A DNA stretch of 64,000 bases from Lepisosteus oculatus (Eukaryota; Chordata; Actinopteri; Semionotiformes; Lepisosteidae): the NCBI RefSeq assembly GCF_040954835.1, contig NC_090708.1, forward strand, positions 28,346,001-28,410,000. Reading direction: 5' to 3'. Every line of letters begins with the position of its first letter. The first letter of the stretch is position 1. The position numbers and the translations under genes were made by a program. The notes beneath the pieces are model-generated. The model had not been told where the DNA came from. It saw only the letters and a program-made list of their open reading frames with translations, and searched no databases. This document shows, piece by piece, positions 33,230 to 44,111 of this stretch.

Positions 33230-33511
33230 TAGGGGTGGAATCTCTTCCAAAGGATGGCACGTTTTTAAAGTATAGTGTCCCTGTCTCTATACTAGGGAAA
33301 TAGGACCAACCCAGACAGTTGGATGAGCGCCCCCTTCTGGCTCGACTTACTTAGCTTCCAGAAGCAACTTTAGCATTCCCGGAAGGTCTCCCATCCAGGT
33401 ACTGACCAGGCTCACTCTGCTTAGTTTCTATGGATTGCCAGTTGTGAGTTGCAAGGTGATATAGCTGCTGGCAAAATTCTGATGCTCTACCGACTGAGCT
33501 ATCTGGGTCCT
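33230..33511 (-). mobile_element. 5S-rRNA/tRNA-type SINE (SINE3-like)
   Basis: On the minus strand it starts with a tRNA-Lys-like 5' part (ATAGCTCAGTCGGTAGAGCATC) and continues with a 5S rRNA-like box (CTAAGCAGAGTGAGCC, GGTCAGTACCTGGATGGGAG). The common fish tail (GACAGGGACACTATAC) follows. It is a retroposed SINE and not a tRNA or 5S gene. Confidence 0.75.
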
Positions 33512-34429
33512 TATCTATACATGATCTATCATACATGTATCTGTGATCTATACAAAACTTTGTTGCAGTGATTTTTTAGTAACCTCCTCACATGTGAATT
33601 GCAGATGGGATAGATAAATAGGATTTCAGATGTGGTGGAACAGTGTGAAAGAAATTGCAAATGGAGAACGTGTTGATGTGATCTTGGTGAGGTGTCATGA
33701 TTTATGGCTTTCCAAATAATGGAATATTATTGAAGGACTTTGTAGTTTTTTATCATGTGATCAACCTAAACAGTGAGTGACAATGCACTGATTTAGATCA
33801 GTTTTCAAAATACCAATAACATAAAAAGCATGTTTTTGCTTTTTAAGCATCCAAGGTCTACTAATCAGCAATAAAAGGCAGCTTATCTATTATTGTGACT
33901 TCTGTAGGCAATATTTTAGAGTTTGATACTTAGTTGCGATTAGGATGTTAGGCCAATAAAAAGCCTTGTTTGTGCATTCTGTAAATATAGTAACTTGTGT
34001 GCTGTATGTTTTGTTGTGCGTAGTATTTGTATTGACACTGTTAATAAATATTTGTTTAACCAAGCTGCCTGGATTATTAAGCCTCTCACCAAAGCTGTGC
34101 CAGAGAACAAATAATTCACATGCCTATAATAATACCAAGCACCCAGGTATATTCTGGAGAAATCACTTACAAGTTGGGAGTTATGAATATTTATTTTGCT
34201 TATTGCTTTGAACCGCTCCATCAATCACTGAAATTCACAATTTTCGTAACCTGCCAACTCTAACAATATATTAGAAAGGTGCACCAGATATCAATTTCAA
34301 TGTCAAAGAGGAATCAATGTCCTTAATAAAGAACTACTGAGATACCGAAAACATATAATATACACATACACACATAGCTAAACAGAGAAAACTTACAATG
34401 CAAAACTGCCACTCCCCCATTCAAAACAA
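33512..34429. other. Spacer, no gene seen
   Basis: AT-rich sequence without recognisable coding or repeat motifs. The frames at 33940-34224 are not conserved with anything in the window. Confidence 0.5.
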
Positions 34430-34740
34430 GATAACACCCTCTGAGAGGAGGGGGGAGCAATTGGGTTTTCCTCTCTCCCACTCTTTTCAAGACATGCCCT
34501 GGGATTTTTAATGACCACAGAGAGTCAGGACCTCTGTTTACATCTCATCCGAAGGACAGCGCCTGTTTACAGTATAGTGTCCCCATCACTATAGTGGGGC
34601 ATTAGGACTATAGGACTATCTTCCAGCAGCAACCTTAGTTTTTCCTAGGAGATCTCCCATTCAGGTATTGACCAGGCTCATACCTGCTTAGCTTCAGTGG
34701 GTTGCCAGTTGTGAGTTGCAGAGTGACATAGCCCCTGGTG
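34430..34740 (-). mobile_element. 5S-derived SINE3-like copy
   Basis: On the minus strand, 5S-like CTAAGCAGGTATGAGCCTGG and TGGGAGATCTCCTAGG are followed by the long conserved tail with GACACTATACTGTAAACAGG, GAGGTCCTGACTCTCTGTGG and TCATTAAAAATCCCAGGG. It lies immediately before the LTR element, whose insertion may have removed its 5' end. Confidence 0.75.
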
Positions 34741-34751
34741 TTCGTTAGGGT

Positions 34752-36132
34752 TGTAGCGGCAATGCTTGTTAATAAGACAGAATTAAGCGTTGGTATGCTC
34801 CTAAAGGAGGCCCCATCTCACCCTCCATCTCTGTGGTGCAGCCACAGAGAAAGAATTCATGCAGGCTGATTTAAGATGTTTTCTTTTGATAAGAAACAAG
34901 CTCCCAGACGGGGATGCAATTAGCTCAGCCTGGCTATCATGATCAATGGTCATCCATTGGCGCCTATCAGTCTTGGAAGTGCCCAATGGACATCTGGACT
35001 GCATTCCTAAGTGTCAAGAGTAAGTGACTTATATCTCACCTTGACCAACCTGTCAGGGACTGGCAGGGCGTGGTAATACCACGTGGGTCTCCGATACCCG
35101 CCAAACTCTCAACCAATCAGCACACATCTGGGTCTTGATCAAAAAGGGAGCGCAAGCTCAGTTCTGGGCTCTCCTTGGCCATTTTCGCGCATCCTCAGAG
35201 ACAATCACGTGACAACTGCTGTTGTCTGTAAAAGGACTTGGACTTTGTTCTAAGCGCGAGGCCGAGGATCCTGTACATACTCAGAATTCTACCAACGTGA
35301 ATGCTCCGCTTGATCAACGGCAGCCTACAGTTGGACCCTCGTCGACAACCTGAATAGCTTATTCAGAAGCAGCGCTGGACCGGGAACGAACCAGTTTCTT
35401 CCCAAGCAAAAGAGTGACTTGTGAGGACTCGCGGTCACACTTTGTGCATAGAGACTTTCTACTAGCCAGCCGGACTGCTGGTAGATCCCCTGGGAGCAAT
35501 GACTGATCTGCGCGCCGCAGTCAGATTCCTCCGCCCGTCCTACTCCGAGCTGCACCTCAACTGGTTGGCCGGTAGCCAGAGGACGCCGACACAATGCCCA
35601 TTGGACAACCGCTGGAACAGAGGCTGCAACAGAGCCTGTCAGCTGGTTTGGTGTTCATGCCGGGAAATTCCAAATCCAAACACAGTGGATAAGTAAACCC
35701 CATGTTCTACATTGCGTCTCGAGAATTCTATTGTACCTCAACACAAGTTGTTATCAATTTAATTCATGAGTAATGTATTTACTTCCGAGTTTAGAGTAAC
35801 AGTGGGTAATAACACTGATTAGCGATTTGGTAACCTAACGATATATATATTGACATATATTCTCTGTTGTCTATCTCTTTGTGTTTGTATCTCTTCGAGA
35901 TTATATACCTTGTATATTGATAACCCTCACAGTAAGGTCTGCCGCTCGTATCCAGGCAGTCTAGTATATGTTTGGTGCACAATTTATATTAATAAATGTA
36001 TCCCGTGTATTGAACCTGTGTGTGTGCGTTGTTAGTTGTTCTGACGATTGATTTTCTAAAAGCCCCAACGAACAACCTCGTGATTACTGCTACAATTAAT
36101 AATTGTCTTAGTAAACCCATCAAACCACTACA
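34752..36132 (+). repeat. 5' LTR (1381 bp)
   Basis: TGTAGCGGCAATGC ... CCACTACA. It contains TTAATAAATGTATCCC near 35990-36004 as the polyadenylation signal region and the ACAATTAATAATTG motif near 36093. Frames inside it are LTR sequence. Confidence 0.92.
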
Positions 36133-36137
36133 TTTAA

Positions 36138-36155
36138 TGGCGTCCCTGGGTGGGC
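36138..36155 (+). other. Primer-binding site for tRNA-Asn
   Basis: TGGCGTCCCTGGGTGGGC, five bases after the LTR, is the exact complement of the 3' 18 nucleotides of vertebrate tRNA-Asn(GTT) including CCA. Minus-strand DNA synthesis would start here. Confidence 0.88.
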
Positions 36156-36407
36156 GAGTTTAAAATGAAATGAGAATCAATCGCACAGAATAACTGATAT
36201 TGCTGTGAGTTCAAGTTCAGCACAGCACTGCGGCTTCTATACGCGAATACTGGGTGTGCTGATAACTGCGTAAAGAAATCCCCCTGTTTTCTAGTGTTTA
36301 GTGTAACGTGTGCTGATTGGAAATCCATCTGCTCGGGTGTTTAGATTCCATACTGTATTTTCGTAAAAGACAAAAAAAAGTAATACTCTTAAAGTTTCTC
36401 TGACGTA

Positions 36408-37661
36408 ATGACAATGGCTGCTAAAATGTCTGAAGTGGAGTCGCTTATAAGTACTATTTCTAGTGACGACAATCCTGGTTACTGGAGCGGTATTGAAAAG
36501 TTGAACTTTGATGATATTGAGAAGCTGCAAGTAGATTTAGTAGCTAAGGTAGCGAACCAGCTTAACACAGGAGGGTCCGTGAACGCAGTTCAGGTTCTAT
36601 CGAGTTTCGCCTTAAATCTAGCTAAACAGCTGGAACTGTCTTTGTCCGAGCTGACAAAGTTTCAAAAGCTTCAGGGAAAGCTAGAAAGATATAAGGCGGA
36701 GCGAGATGAGTTCTTGGATATAATCAGAGAAAAGAGAGTGAAAAATGAGGAAAGTGAAGACAGACTCAGGGAAGTTTTAGGCAAATTAGATGACCTGTCT
36801 GCTAGAGAAACTGCGGCTGAGGTAGGTAGGAGAGACCTGGAAGCGAGCTTGAAAGAAAAAGAAAAAGAAATTGAGAGTTTAAATGAGCTCTGCCAGAAAA
36901 GGCAAAAGGAGTTAGATGCTGCCGTACTGGAAGCAAAACAGGCTAGATCCAACTTGCATGCCAGCCCACATAGCAGCCCGGAGAGCTCACCCAGCGCGCC
37001 GGGAGGAGGTTTCTCCCAGCCAGGGTCTGTGGTCGGATCGGCATGGGGGAGATCGCTGAGTCCTGCGCGAAACGCAAGGGCGAGTCAATTCAGGCATAGA
37101 CCCCCTGCTCCTGATCACGGCCGTCTCCCTGCCCGCGGAGAAACCGTAAAAATTAACCTCCACTCCCTGAGGCAGTTAGCCAAAGATGTAGAAAGGTTTG
37201 ACCCGTCAGTGTCAGGGAATAATGTGGAAACCTACATCGATGAGCTGAGATATACTTTGCAGTTTATGCCCGGAGCATCCGAACAGGAAAAGGCTATGTT
37301 AGTAAGGAAAACTACCAGCCGAGCAGTCCACGAGTGGATGTCTAGACAAGGACCGGAGGTCTGTAATAGCTTTGAGGAGCTGTGTCAGGCAATGATCGGA
37401 GAATTTTCGGCTTTTATCGATCCCATAGCTGCCGTGGCCGCTGCGCACCATATTAAGCACGAAAAAGCTGAAGCCCCTCGCGACTATTATGAGAGGCTTA
37501 GGCGCACTTATTTTGCAGGGCGGAATGAAGAGGGTTGCGAAGAGAACGTGAATTTCAAAGGTTTATTCATTGCTAATCTGAATCCCTCAGTCAGGAAAAT
37601 GATTTTGATGCACACTGATGCAAAAGCGATGAAGGTTGGCTCAAAAAGCCTGGGGAGCTGA
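36408..37661 (+). CDS. Gag-like protein (417 aa)
   Basis: Structural polyprotein of the LTR element. I identify it by position (after the primer site, before protease and RT) and by layout, not by close similarity. Residues about 75-190 form a long heptad-rich coiled coil (many E/K/L, from [13 protein letters not shown] to KQARSNL). Then comes a Ser/Pro-rich linker (about 190-250) and a helical capsid-like domain (about 255-400: [47 protein letters not shown]). No CCHC zinc knuckle is visible. Past the stop, a basic stretch (about 37760-37880: TKRQSRRERYGDGKGSGRAY) in another frame could have been a nucleic-acid-binding tail. The ATG at 36408 is one of two close starts (MTMAAKMSE). The stop at 37661 may be natural, or it may be a lesion separating gag from pro. 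Confidence 0.8.
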   Translation: MTMAAKMSEVESLISTISSDDNPGYWSGIEKLNFDDIEKLQVDLVAKVANQLNTGGSVNAVQVLSSFALNLAKQLELSLSELTKFQKLQGKLERYKAERDEFLDIIREKRVKNEESEDRLREVLGKLDDLSARETAAEVGRRDLEASLKEKEKEIESLNELCQKRQKELDAAVLEAKQARSNLHASPHSSPESSPSAPGGGFSQPGSVVGSAWGRSLSPARNARASQFRHRPPAPDHGRLPARGETVKINLHSLRQLAKDVERFDPSVSGNNVETYIDELRYTLQFMPGASEQEKAMLVRKTTSRAVHEWMSRQGPEVCNSFEELCQAMIGEFSAFIDPIAAVAAAHHIKHEKAEAPRDYYERLRRTYFAGRNEEGCEENVNFKGLFIANLNPSVRKMILMHTDAKAMKVGSKSLGS

Positions 37662-38087
37662 AGTCTCTGCTTCCTCAGAGCGAAAACCTGCTAAAATGGC
37701 CGTGTTTGCCGCTTAAGCCAGCAGGGTTGACGACTCGCCTCAGCTCTAGGGAGCTGACCTAAGCCCCAGCGCAAAATAAGCAGGCAGGACCGCACTAAGC
37801 GTCAGAGCCGCCGTGAGCGCTACGGAGACGGCAAGGGCTCAGGCAGAGCCTATCATAAGGCTGGACGAAGGGAGTCGACTGCAGCCCACGTGGCCCGGCT
37901 TGAACAAGCCCTGCTTGAGAGATCAGTACAGGGTAAACCTTACGCACTGAATGCCGGAAGCGTGAATGAGCTTAGGGGGACCACACCCCTTCTCACTGGA
38001 GGAGGCGGGGATCCATCCCAAACCCCTCCCTCAGTCTATCTGATTGGGTGGGAGGGTTAATGCCTGGAAGAAGGCTGTGACTCTGAG

Positions 38088-38282
38088 TTGGGCGCTGACC
38101 CTGCCCCTGAAGTCAAAGAAAAGGCAGGTTTCCAACAATTCTTAGGGAATCTCAGCCAGAAAGGCAAAGCAAGGCGTATTTATATCAAGGTTTCTCTTGA
38201 AAACGTCTTAGATAGAGAAGCACTGATTGACACTGGGGCTGAAATTAGTTTGATGTCAGCCGTCAGCCGATCTACTCAGTGA
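38088..38282 (+). pseudogene. Protease region, first segment (retropepsin DTG)
   Basis: A short frame with ALIDTGAEISLM, the catalytic loop of a retroviral-type aspartic protease (Asp at about 38229). The frame ends at 38282. The rest of the protease continues in a different frame at 38386. A natural frameshift site cannot be excluded, but the many stops between gag and this frame suggest damage. Confidence 0.75.
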
Positions 38283-38385
38283 GCTCAAACGAGTAGCGAA
38301 AGGAAAAGGCATCAGACTTAAGGTAGAACCATGTAAGATAGATATTTCCAGCTATACCCAGGATCATGCCAGGATCACACACCGA

Positions 38386-38931
38386 GTGTGGGTGGCACTT
38401 AGGTTCGGGCCAATGAACATGGTGCATCCAGTTTACATCTCTAGGTTTAAAACAGAGCCACTACTCATTGGCCAAGACCTGCTTGACAGGCTGGAGCCTC
38501 TGGTGGACTGCCAGCGTGGAAAATTGTGGGCTCAGGTCAAAAACCCTAAGCCTGTCGTACAGCAAAAAGGGGGGTTCAGTGGTTATGCTGTGATCACACA
38601 GTGCCCACTGAACACTATAGCTGAGTTGGAGGTTCCACCTGGTTCCTCTGGACGAGAAATAAATGTCTCTTCTTGCTTTCCAAAACTACAGGGAAGTCCT
38701 GCCCAGGCCAGCACTCCCACGGTCTCCCAACTACAGGAGCAGTGCTCCGAGCAGCTGCTTGACCTGCCAGGTAAAGCACACCCCTTTTTCATCCCTGAAG
38801 AAGAGTGGATCTCCCTGTCGGTAATGAATGGGAGTCCTTTCTGTGCACCCTGGTACCTCAGGGGGACCAGGACTTCCACCCCATGGTGGTGGGAGGGGTC
38901 CAGGTGGCAGAAGTGCAGGTTGATGATGTAA
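38386..38931 (+). pseudogene. Protease C-lobe and pol linker, second segment
   Basis: The frame opens with residues matching the end of the same protease domain: PLLIGQDLLDRLEPLVDCQR, the usual 'IGxDLL' flap-to-C-terminus piece. A linker of unknown role follows, rich in Ser/Gln/Glu. The frame ends at 38931. The next frame, at 39003, shows a second related segment. Confidence 0.65.
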
Positions 38932-39002
38932 TTCTTAGCCTTAGCCTATAGAAGTTCATAATCAGTGAAGGTCTGTTCAAGGATCTGTCGCGAAGCCATT
39001 AG

Positions 39003-40976
39003 GTGACCCTGGTGACGCAGTCACAGGTTCTGTGGTGGGCACCCCCACCTCGTAGGTCCATTTGGAGCAAAGGAAGCTTTGTAGCTTCCATCTCCATCGG
39101 AAAAAGGAAGTTTGCTCACTACTTCCAGGTAGCACCTCAGCTGACCTATTCGGTCTGTATTGGTGCAGACCTGTTGGTTCGACTGGGCGCCCAGCTGGAC
39201 ACAGTAAACAGTGTGCTGTGGACACGGGTGAACCCAGATGCCCACTCTCTAAGCGGCGACCCCAAGAACATTCGGTCAGGTCAGACGATTCCTCAGGCCT
39301 GCCAGGTAGTAAACGAATCGGACCTGATCGTTCCTGCGTCAACAGCAGGGTTTCCGGTACGCCTTGTCCTAAAGAAGGGACAGAGAATGGATGCTGAGAG
39401 GGTTTTCTTCCAACCATCAGCTCAGTTTATCAGACTGAACCTAGCAGTCTGTTGTACCCCCAGACTGGAACGGAATGGCCGAGCCACCTGCCTGTTGGTG
39501 CAGAACATAGCAAAACAAGATGTCAAAATCCCTGCTCGCACTGACATGGGACTGGTAATTGACAATGGTTTCTATGATTTCGAACTGGCCATCCCAGTAC
39601 TGGGGCAGCTCCCTGGTCCCTTGGCCAGGGAGGGGGGAACCGAGCAGGTGTACTACACCTACCCCCGGCGGATGATTGCAATTATGCCAATAGAGGGATT
39701 CTGCAACCAGGAGGTGTGCAGGGTGGACCTTAGTGATAAGGATGAGATGGTTGTGTACACAGTACACGCAGGTGTTCCGACGGACCACTCAGCCGAGAGT
39801 GCGACCCGGGATACCGCCATGCCGTCAAAAGCGGGGTTCCCAGAGCAGGTACAGGAACAGGTTGGTAAGGCAGATGCCCTGGAAACGGAAAGCCAGCGTC
39901 AGCAGCTGCGTCAGATCTTCCAGGATTTCCAGGAAGTGTTTGCACGGGATGCCTATGACTGCGGGGTGACGGATTTGCACACAGTGCGCATTCCTACGGC
40001 CCCTGGCGCCCGCCCAACCTATGTCAGGCAGTATTGCATTCCCCTTACGGCATATGAGTCCATAAAGCAGACGTTGGATGCTCTACTAGAGCGTCAGATC
40101 ATAAGGGAGTGTAACTCCACTTATAACTCCCCACTGTGGCCGGTGCTGAAACCCAATGGTAAGTGGCATCTGACCATTGACTACAGGCAGCTGAATAAAC
40201 AGGTTCCTTTGTCACGATGGCCAATGATCTACCTAGATCAGGAGTTAGCCAAGGTGACAACAGCGAAATATTTCACCACAGTGGATGTGGCCAATGGGTT
40301 CTGGACCCTTAAGGTAGAACCGACAGACCAGTACAAACGGGCCTTTTCCTTCGGAAATAGGCAGTTCACCTGGAATCGATGCCCCTTTGGGTATTCCAAC
40401 TCCCCAGTGGAGTTCAACATATTTCTGCACAAAGCCATGAGTGATGCAGCCGCCAGGGGCAACCTGGTCTATGTGGACGATATTCTGATCCGGAGTCAGA
40501 CCTGGGTAGAACACATGGCCGAGATCAGGCATGTGTTGACCCAGCTCTCCCGTGCAGGGGCCAAACTGTCTCTGGCTAAGGGACAGTGGTGTAGGACCCA
40601 AGTGGAGTACGTGGGACTGTTGGTTGGAGCCCAAGGCATACAGCCACAGTCCAGCAGAGTCCAAGCTATCCAGAATATGAAGTCGCCCACTAACCTGTCT
40701 GAACTGCGCAGCTTTCTGGGAGTATGTCATTATTCCCGGCAGTTCATTGAGGATTACGCTGAAATAGCAAGGCCCCTCCACAAGGTGTTGCAGGAAGACG
40801 TGCCCTTTGAGTGGGGGCCTTCCCCAGAACAGGCTGTGATGGAGCTGAAGCGCAGACTCGGTAGTGCGCCGTGCTTGGCCTACCCTGACAAAAATAAGGT
40901 CTTCTACCTTGAAGCAGGGTTCTCAGAGCACTGCCTTGGGGCGCTAGAACCGAGTGCCTTTGTTCTAAGAGTCTAG
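39003..40976 (+). pseudogene. Pol fragment: protease-like segment and reverse transcriptase (657 aa)
   Basis: The N-terminal 70 residues include SVCIGADLLVRLGAQLDTVN, a second protease C-lobe-like segment. The RT spans about 325-560: YNSPLWPVLKPNGKWHLTID, FTTVDVANGFW (Asp 428), RCPFGYSNSPVEFN, YVDD at 490-493, and the thumb region with YVGLLVGAQGIQPQ and LRSFLGVCHYSRQF. It ends abruptly at residue about 648, in the first strand of RNase H (FYLEAGFSEHCLGAL), where LTR sequence takes over. RNase H and integrase are lost. The start codon is not meaningful, since this is the inner part of a polyprotein. Confidence 0.88.
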
Positions 40977-41793
40977 AGTGGAGGTTGCCAGAGAGTAACC
41001 AGCAGCAGGCCTCGTGAACAGGTCGGAACTGTGGACAGCTGAATCACTATTCAGAACTAGCTCTTTACCAGGAACAAAACGGTCCTCTTCCTGACTTGCT
41101 GGGACCCACAGTCATCTTTTCTCCTGTACACAAACTTTGCTAGTTAAAACCAACACTAACTAGCCGGTCAGTGAGCATCAGTAGCGCACCGTCGCAAGCC
41201 GCACAGCACAGCCTGGCACCGAGCTATAGAGCGCGGATTGGACAGCAACAGCCTGCAACTGTTTCTTTGTGCCCGCAGGAAGATCTCAATCCCCAGAGAT
41301 TGGATGAGTATTCAACTTCAATGCATTACAGCTCGATAATTCAATTGTTATCCTAATCAGTTGATATCAATTTAATTCCTAAGAGTTATGCACTTGTTTT
41401 GAGTATCTAATGTAGAAGTTATAACCAAGTTCATTTATGAAACGGTCTTAATGAATGATATACTGAACGGATGTCCTCTTGATATATATATAACACTTTG
41501 TAACTGAATGAATATATATCTTTTGTATTCTGATAACCCTCTCGATAAGATCTGTTAGTTTTACATGCATATTCTATGTATTAATAAATGTATCCTCGTG
41601 TATTAGCACCTGTGTGTGTGCGTTGTTTGAGTTATGTCGCATGGTTGGACTCTAAAGCCATCAAAAGAATCAACTTTGTGATTTACTGCTACAATTAATA
41701 ATTGTCTCTGTAAATGCCCAAACCCTACAGAACTGGTGCCTTCAGAGGGCCACTACAGTTACTTATTTGGCGTCCCTGAGCCGGTTTTCTTAC
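40950..41793 (+). mobile_element. Foreign LTR fragment and leader replacing RNase H/integrase
   Basis: From CTTTGTTCTAAGAGTC (40959) the sequence is the 3' two-thirds of a family-A' LTR. It ends CCACTACA at 41757 and is followed by a primer-site-like TGGCGTCCCTGAGCCGG at 41768 and GTTTTCTTACAG to 41793. The same join, LTR end plus this leader, is seen at 20850-20925. Its U3 is missing, so it did not come in by simple insertion. Recombination or template switching between two elements is more likely. Confidence 0.78.
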
Positions 41794-42502
41794 AGAAACA
41801 AGGATATCCACCATGTATGCCCAAGTGAGCCATTCCTTAGGGACACAACTCAGAGGTTGTGTGGTATCAGAAAGGGGGCTGCCACTGAAAAGTGTAAAGC
41901 CACAGTGACGAGCAAAAGTGAGGTTAACGAACCCCAGGTTGAGCAAGAGGGAAAGAAATGGCTGGTCAGCACACCACAGTTAATGGTTACAATAACATAT
42001 GACAGGCATGATACAGCTACTGAAGTTCAGCTACCCAACCAAACAGTTTTTCTACAAGTTCCTGAAGGAGCTATAGTGCATGTCAACGATTTAGCACTAT
42101 ATCACCTCGAGTCAGAACTGTATGAAACGGAACTCGAGAGGACACATCATTGACTTGGATGAGAGAATCCAAGAGACAGTAAGTCTTGAGGGTGTACAGG
42201 TAGTCGAATTTGTTCTTAACGACACAAACTTAAAAACTACACTGGTAGGTCCCAAGCACAGTCGTTGTGGATCCTCTGGGGCGCTAGGAACAGTAAACGT
42301 GGTCATCTTGACACTGCTGCTGGGTAGCTGGATCATGGCTGGGGTAATGTGTTGGATGCTGTTCTCTTGTATCAGAGCCTTGTGGGGTAGTTTGAATGAG
42401 ACAAAGGGAGCAATGGTGTATCACCGAAATCAGGTAACCACTCCCAAACGTCTGCCTGCTGCAGAGCTATCCAATACTGATAGTGAACTGCCGGAAGTTT
42501 AA
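41794..42502 (+). pseudogene. Env-like ORF remnants (C-terminal membrane part)
   Basis: Two overlapping frames (to 42153, and from 42122) read as one protein with a frame break around 42110-42150. The second has an extracellular part with NDT glycosylation, SRCGSSGALG, then a strong transmembrane helix (about residues 57-88: TVNVVILTLLLGSWIMAGVM and following hydrophobics), and a short cytoplasmic tail. The position, just before the purine tract and 3' LTR, and the type I membrane layout fit an envelope transmembrane subunit. No fusion peptide, CX6CC or furin site is visible. The N-terminal surface part is absent. Described only; it is defective. Confidence 0.6.
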
Positions 42503-42715
42503 GGTCTAGGGCAAATGATGATGCCCGATGCCTCATTTCTATGTACCTTATAACTGAGAGCAGGTATATGCAATGTTTTTTCCATCACTATTTCCTGTAC
42601 AAATTCTCGAGAGGTAATATGAATATTGGGTGGTAGAATCCACCGTGGTTCAACAGACATCACTTAACTCTGTTTTTGTTTTGAAGGCAACAACGCCTCA
42701 GGACCTCGTGACCTT

Positions 42716-42730
42716 CAAAAAGGGGGGATA
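42716..42730 (+). other. Polypurine tract
   Basis: AAAAAGGGGGGATA directly before the 3' LTR (42731) is a typical plus-strand priming site. Confidence 0.8.
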
Positions 42731-44107
42731 TGTAGCGGCAATGCTTGTTAATAAGACAGAATTAAGCGTTGGTATGCTCCTAAAGGACGCCCCATCTCAC
42801 CCTACATCTCTGTGGTGCAGCCACAGAGAAAGAATTCATGCAGGCTGATTTAAGATGTTTTCTTTTGATAAGAAACAAGCTCCCAGACGGGGATGCAATT
42901 AGCTAAGCCTGGCTATCATGATCAATGGTCATCCATTGGCGCCTATCAGTCTAGGGAGTGCCGAATGGACATCTGGACTGCATTCCTAAGTGTCAAGAGT
43001 AAGTGACTTATATCTCACCTTGACCAACCAATCAGGGACTGGCAGGGCGTGGTAATACCACGTGGGTCTCCGATGAGCGCCAAACTCTCAACCAATCAGC
43101 ACACATCTGGGTCTTGATCAAAAAGGGAGCGCAAGCTCAGTTCTGGGCTCTCCTTGGCCATTTTCGCGCATCCTCAGAGACAATCACGTGACAACTGCTG
43201 TTGTCTGCAAAAGGACTTGGACTTTGTTCTAAGTGCGAGGCCGAGGATCCCGTACGTACTCAGAATTCTACCAACGTGAATGCTCTGCTTGATCAACGGC
43301 AGCCTACAGTTGGACCCTCGTCGACAACCTGAATAGCTTATTCAGAAGCAGCGCTGGACCGGGAACGAACCAGTTTCTTCCCAGGCAAAAGAGTGACTTG
43401 TGAGGACTCGCGGTCACACTCTGTGCATAGAGACTTTCTACTAGCCAGCCGGACTGCTTGTAGATCCCCTCGGAGCAACGACTGTCCTGCGCGCCGCAGT
43501 CAGATTCTTCTGCCCGTCCTAGTCCGAGCTGCACCTCGACTGGTTGGCCTGTAGCCAGAGGACGCCGACACAACGCCCATTGGACAACCGCTGGAACAGA
43601 GGCTGCAACAGAGCCTGTCAGCTGGTTTGGTGTTCGTGCCGGGAAATTCCAAATCTAAACGCAGTGGATAGGTAAACCCCATGTTCTACATTGCGTCTCG
43701 AGAATTCTATTGTACCTCAACACAAGTTGTTATCAATTTAATTCATGAGTAATGTATTTACTTCCGAGTTTCGAGTAACAGTGGGTAATAACACTGATTA
43801 GCGATTTGGTAACCGAACTATATATTTATTGACATATATTCTCTGTTGTGTATCTCTTTGTGTTTGCATCTCTTCGAGATTATATACCTTGTATATTGAT
43901 AACCCTCACAGTAAGGTCTGCCGCTCATATCCAGGCAGACTAGTATATGTTTGGTGGACAGTTTATATTAATAAATGTATCCCGTGTATTGAACCCGTGT
44001 GTGTGCGTTGTTAGTTGTTCTGACGATTTTCTAAAAGCCCCAACGAACAACCTCGTGATTACTGCTACAATTAATAATTGTCTCAGTAAACCCATCAAAC
44101 CACTACA
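42731..44107 (+). repeat. 3' LTR (1377 bp)
   Basis: Collinear with 34752-36132, with scattered substitutions (for example GGAGGCC against GGACGCC) and a few small gaps. It ends CCACTACA and is followed by GGGT. Confidence 0.92.
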
Positions 44108-44111
44108 GGGT

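Larger units (their letters stand above)
34752..44107 (+). mobile_element. LTR retroelement with gag, pro, partial pol and env-like ORF
   Basis: Two LTRs in the same orientation flank the element and GGGT is duplicated (34748-34751 and 44108-44111). Order: 5' LTR, tRNA-Asn primer site, gag, protease region, RT, a foreign LTR fragment in place of RNase H and integrase, an env-like membrane ORF, a purine tract, 3' LTR. RT motifs are Ty3/Gypsy-like. The LTR pair differs at a few percent of sites by eye, so the insertion is not brand new. It is defective: pol is truncated, and the pro region and env are broken. Confidence 0.85.

Noticed and set aside
33430..33511. tRNA-Lys gene on the minus strand
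   Set aside because: Only the 5' half (A and D arms) resembles a tRNA. It runs into a 5S-like block, so it is the head of a SINE.
39021..39417. Long antisense frames over the pol region (for example 38977-39417 and 40245-40781, minus)
   Set aside because: They mirror the GC-rich sense RT frame and have no motifs of their own.
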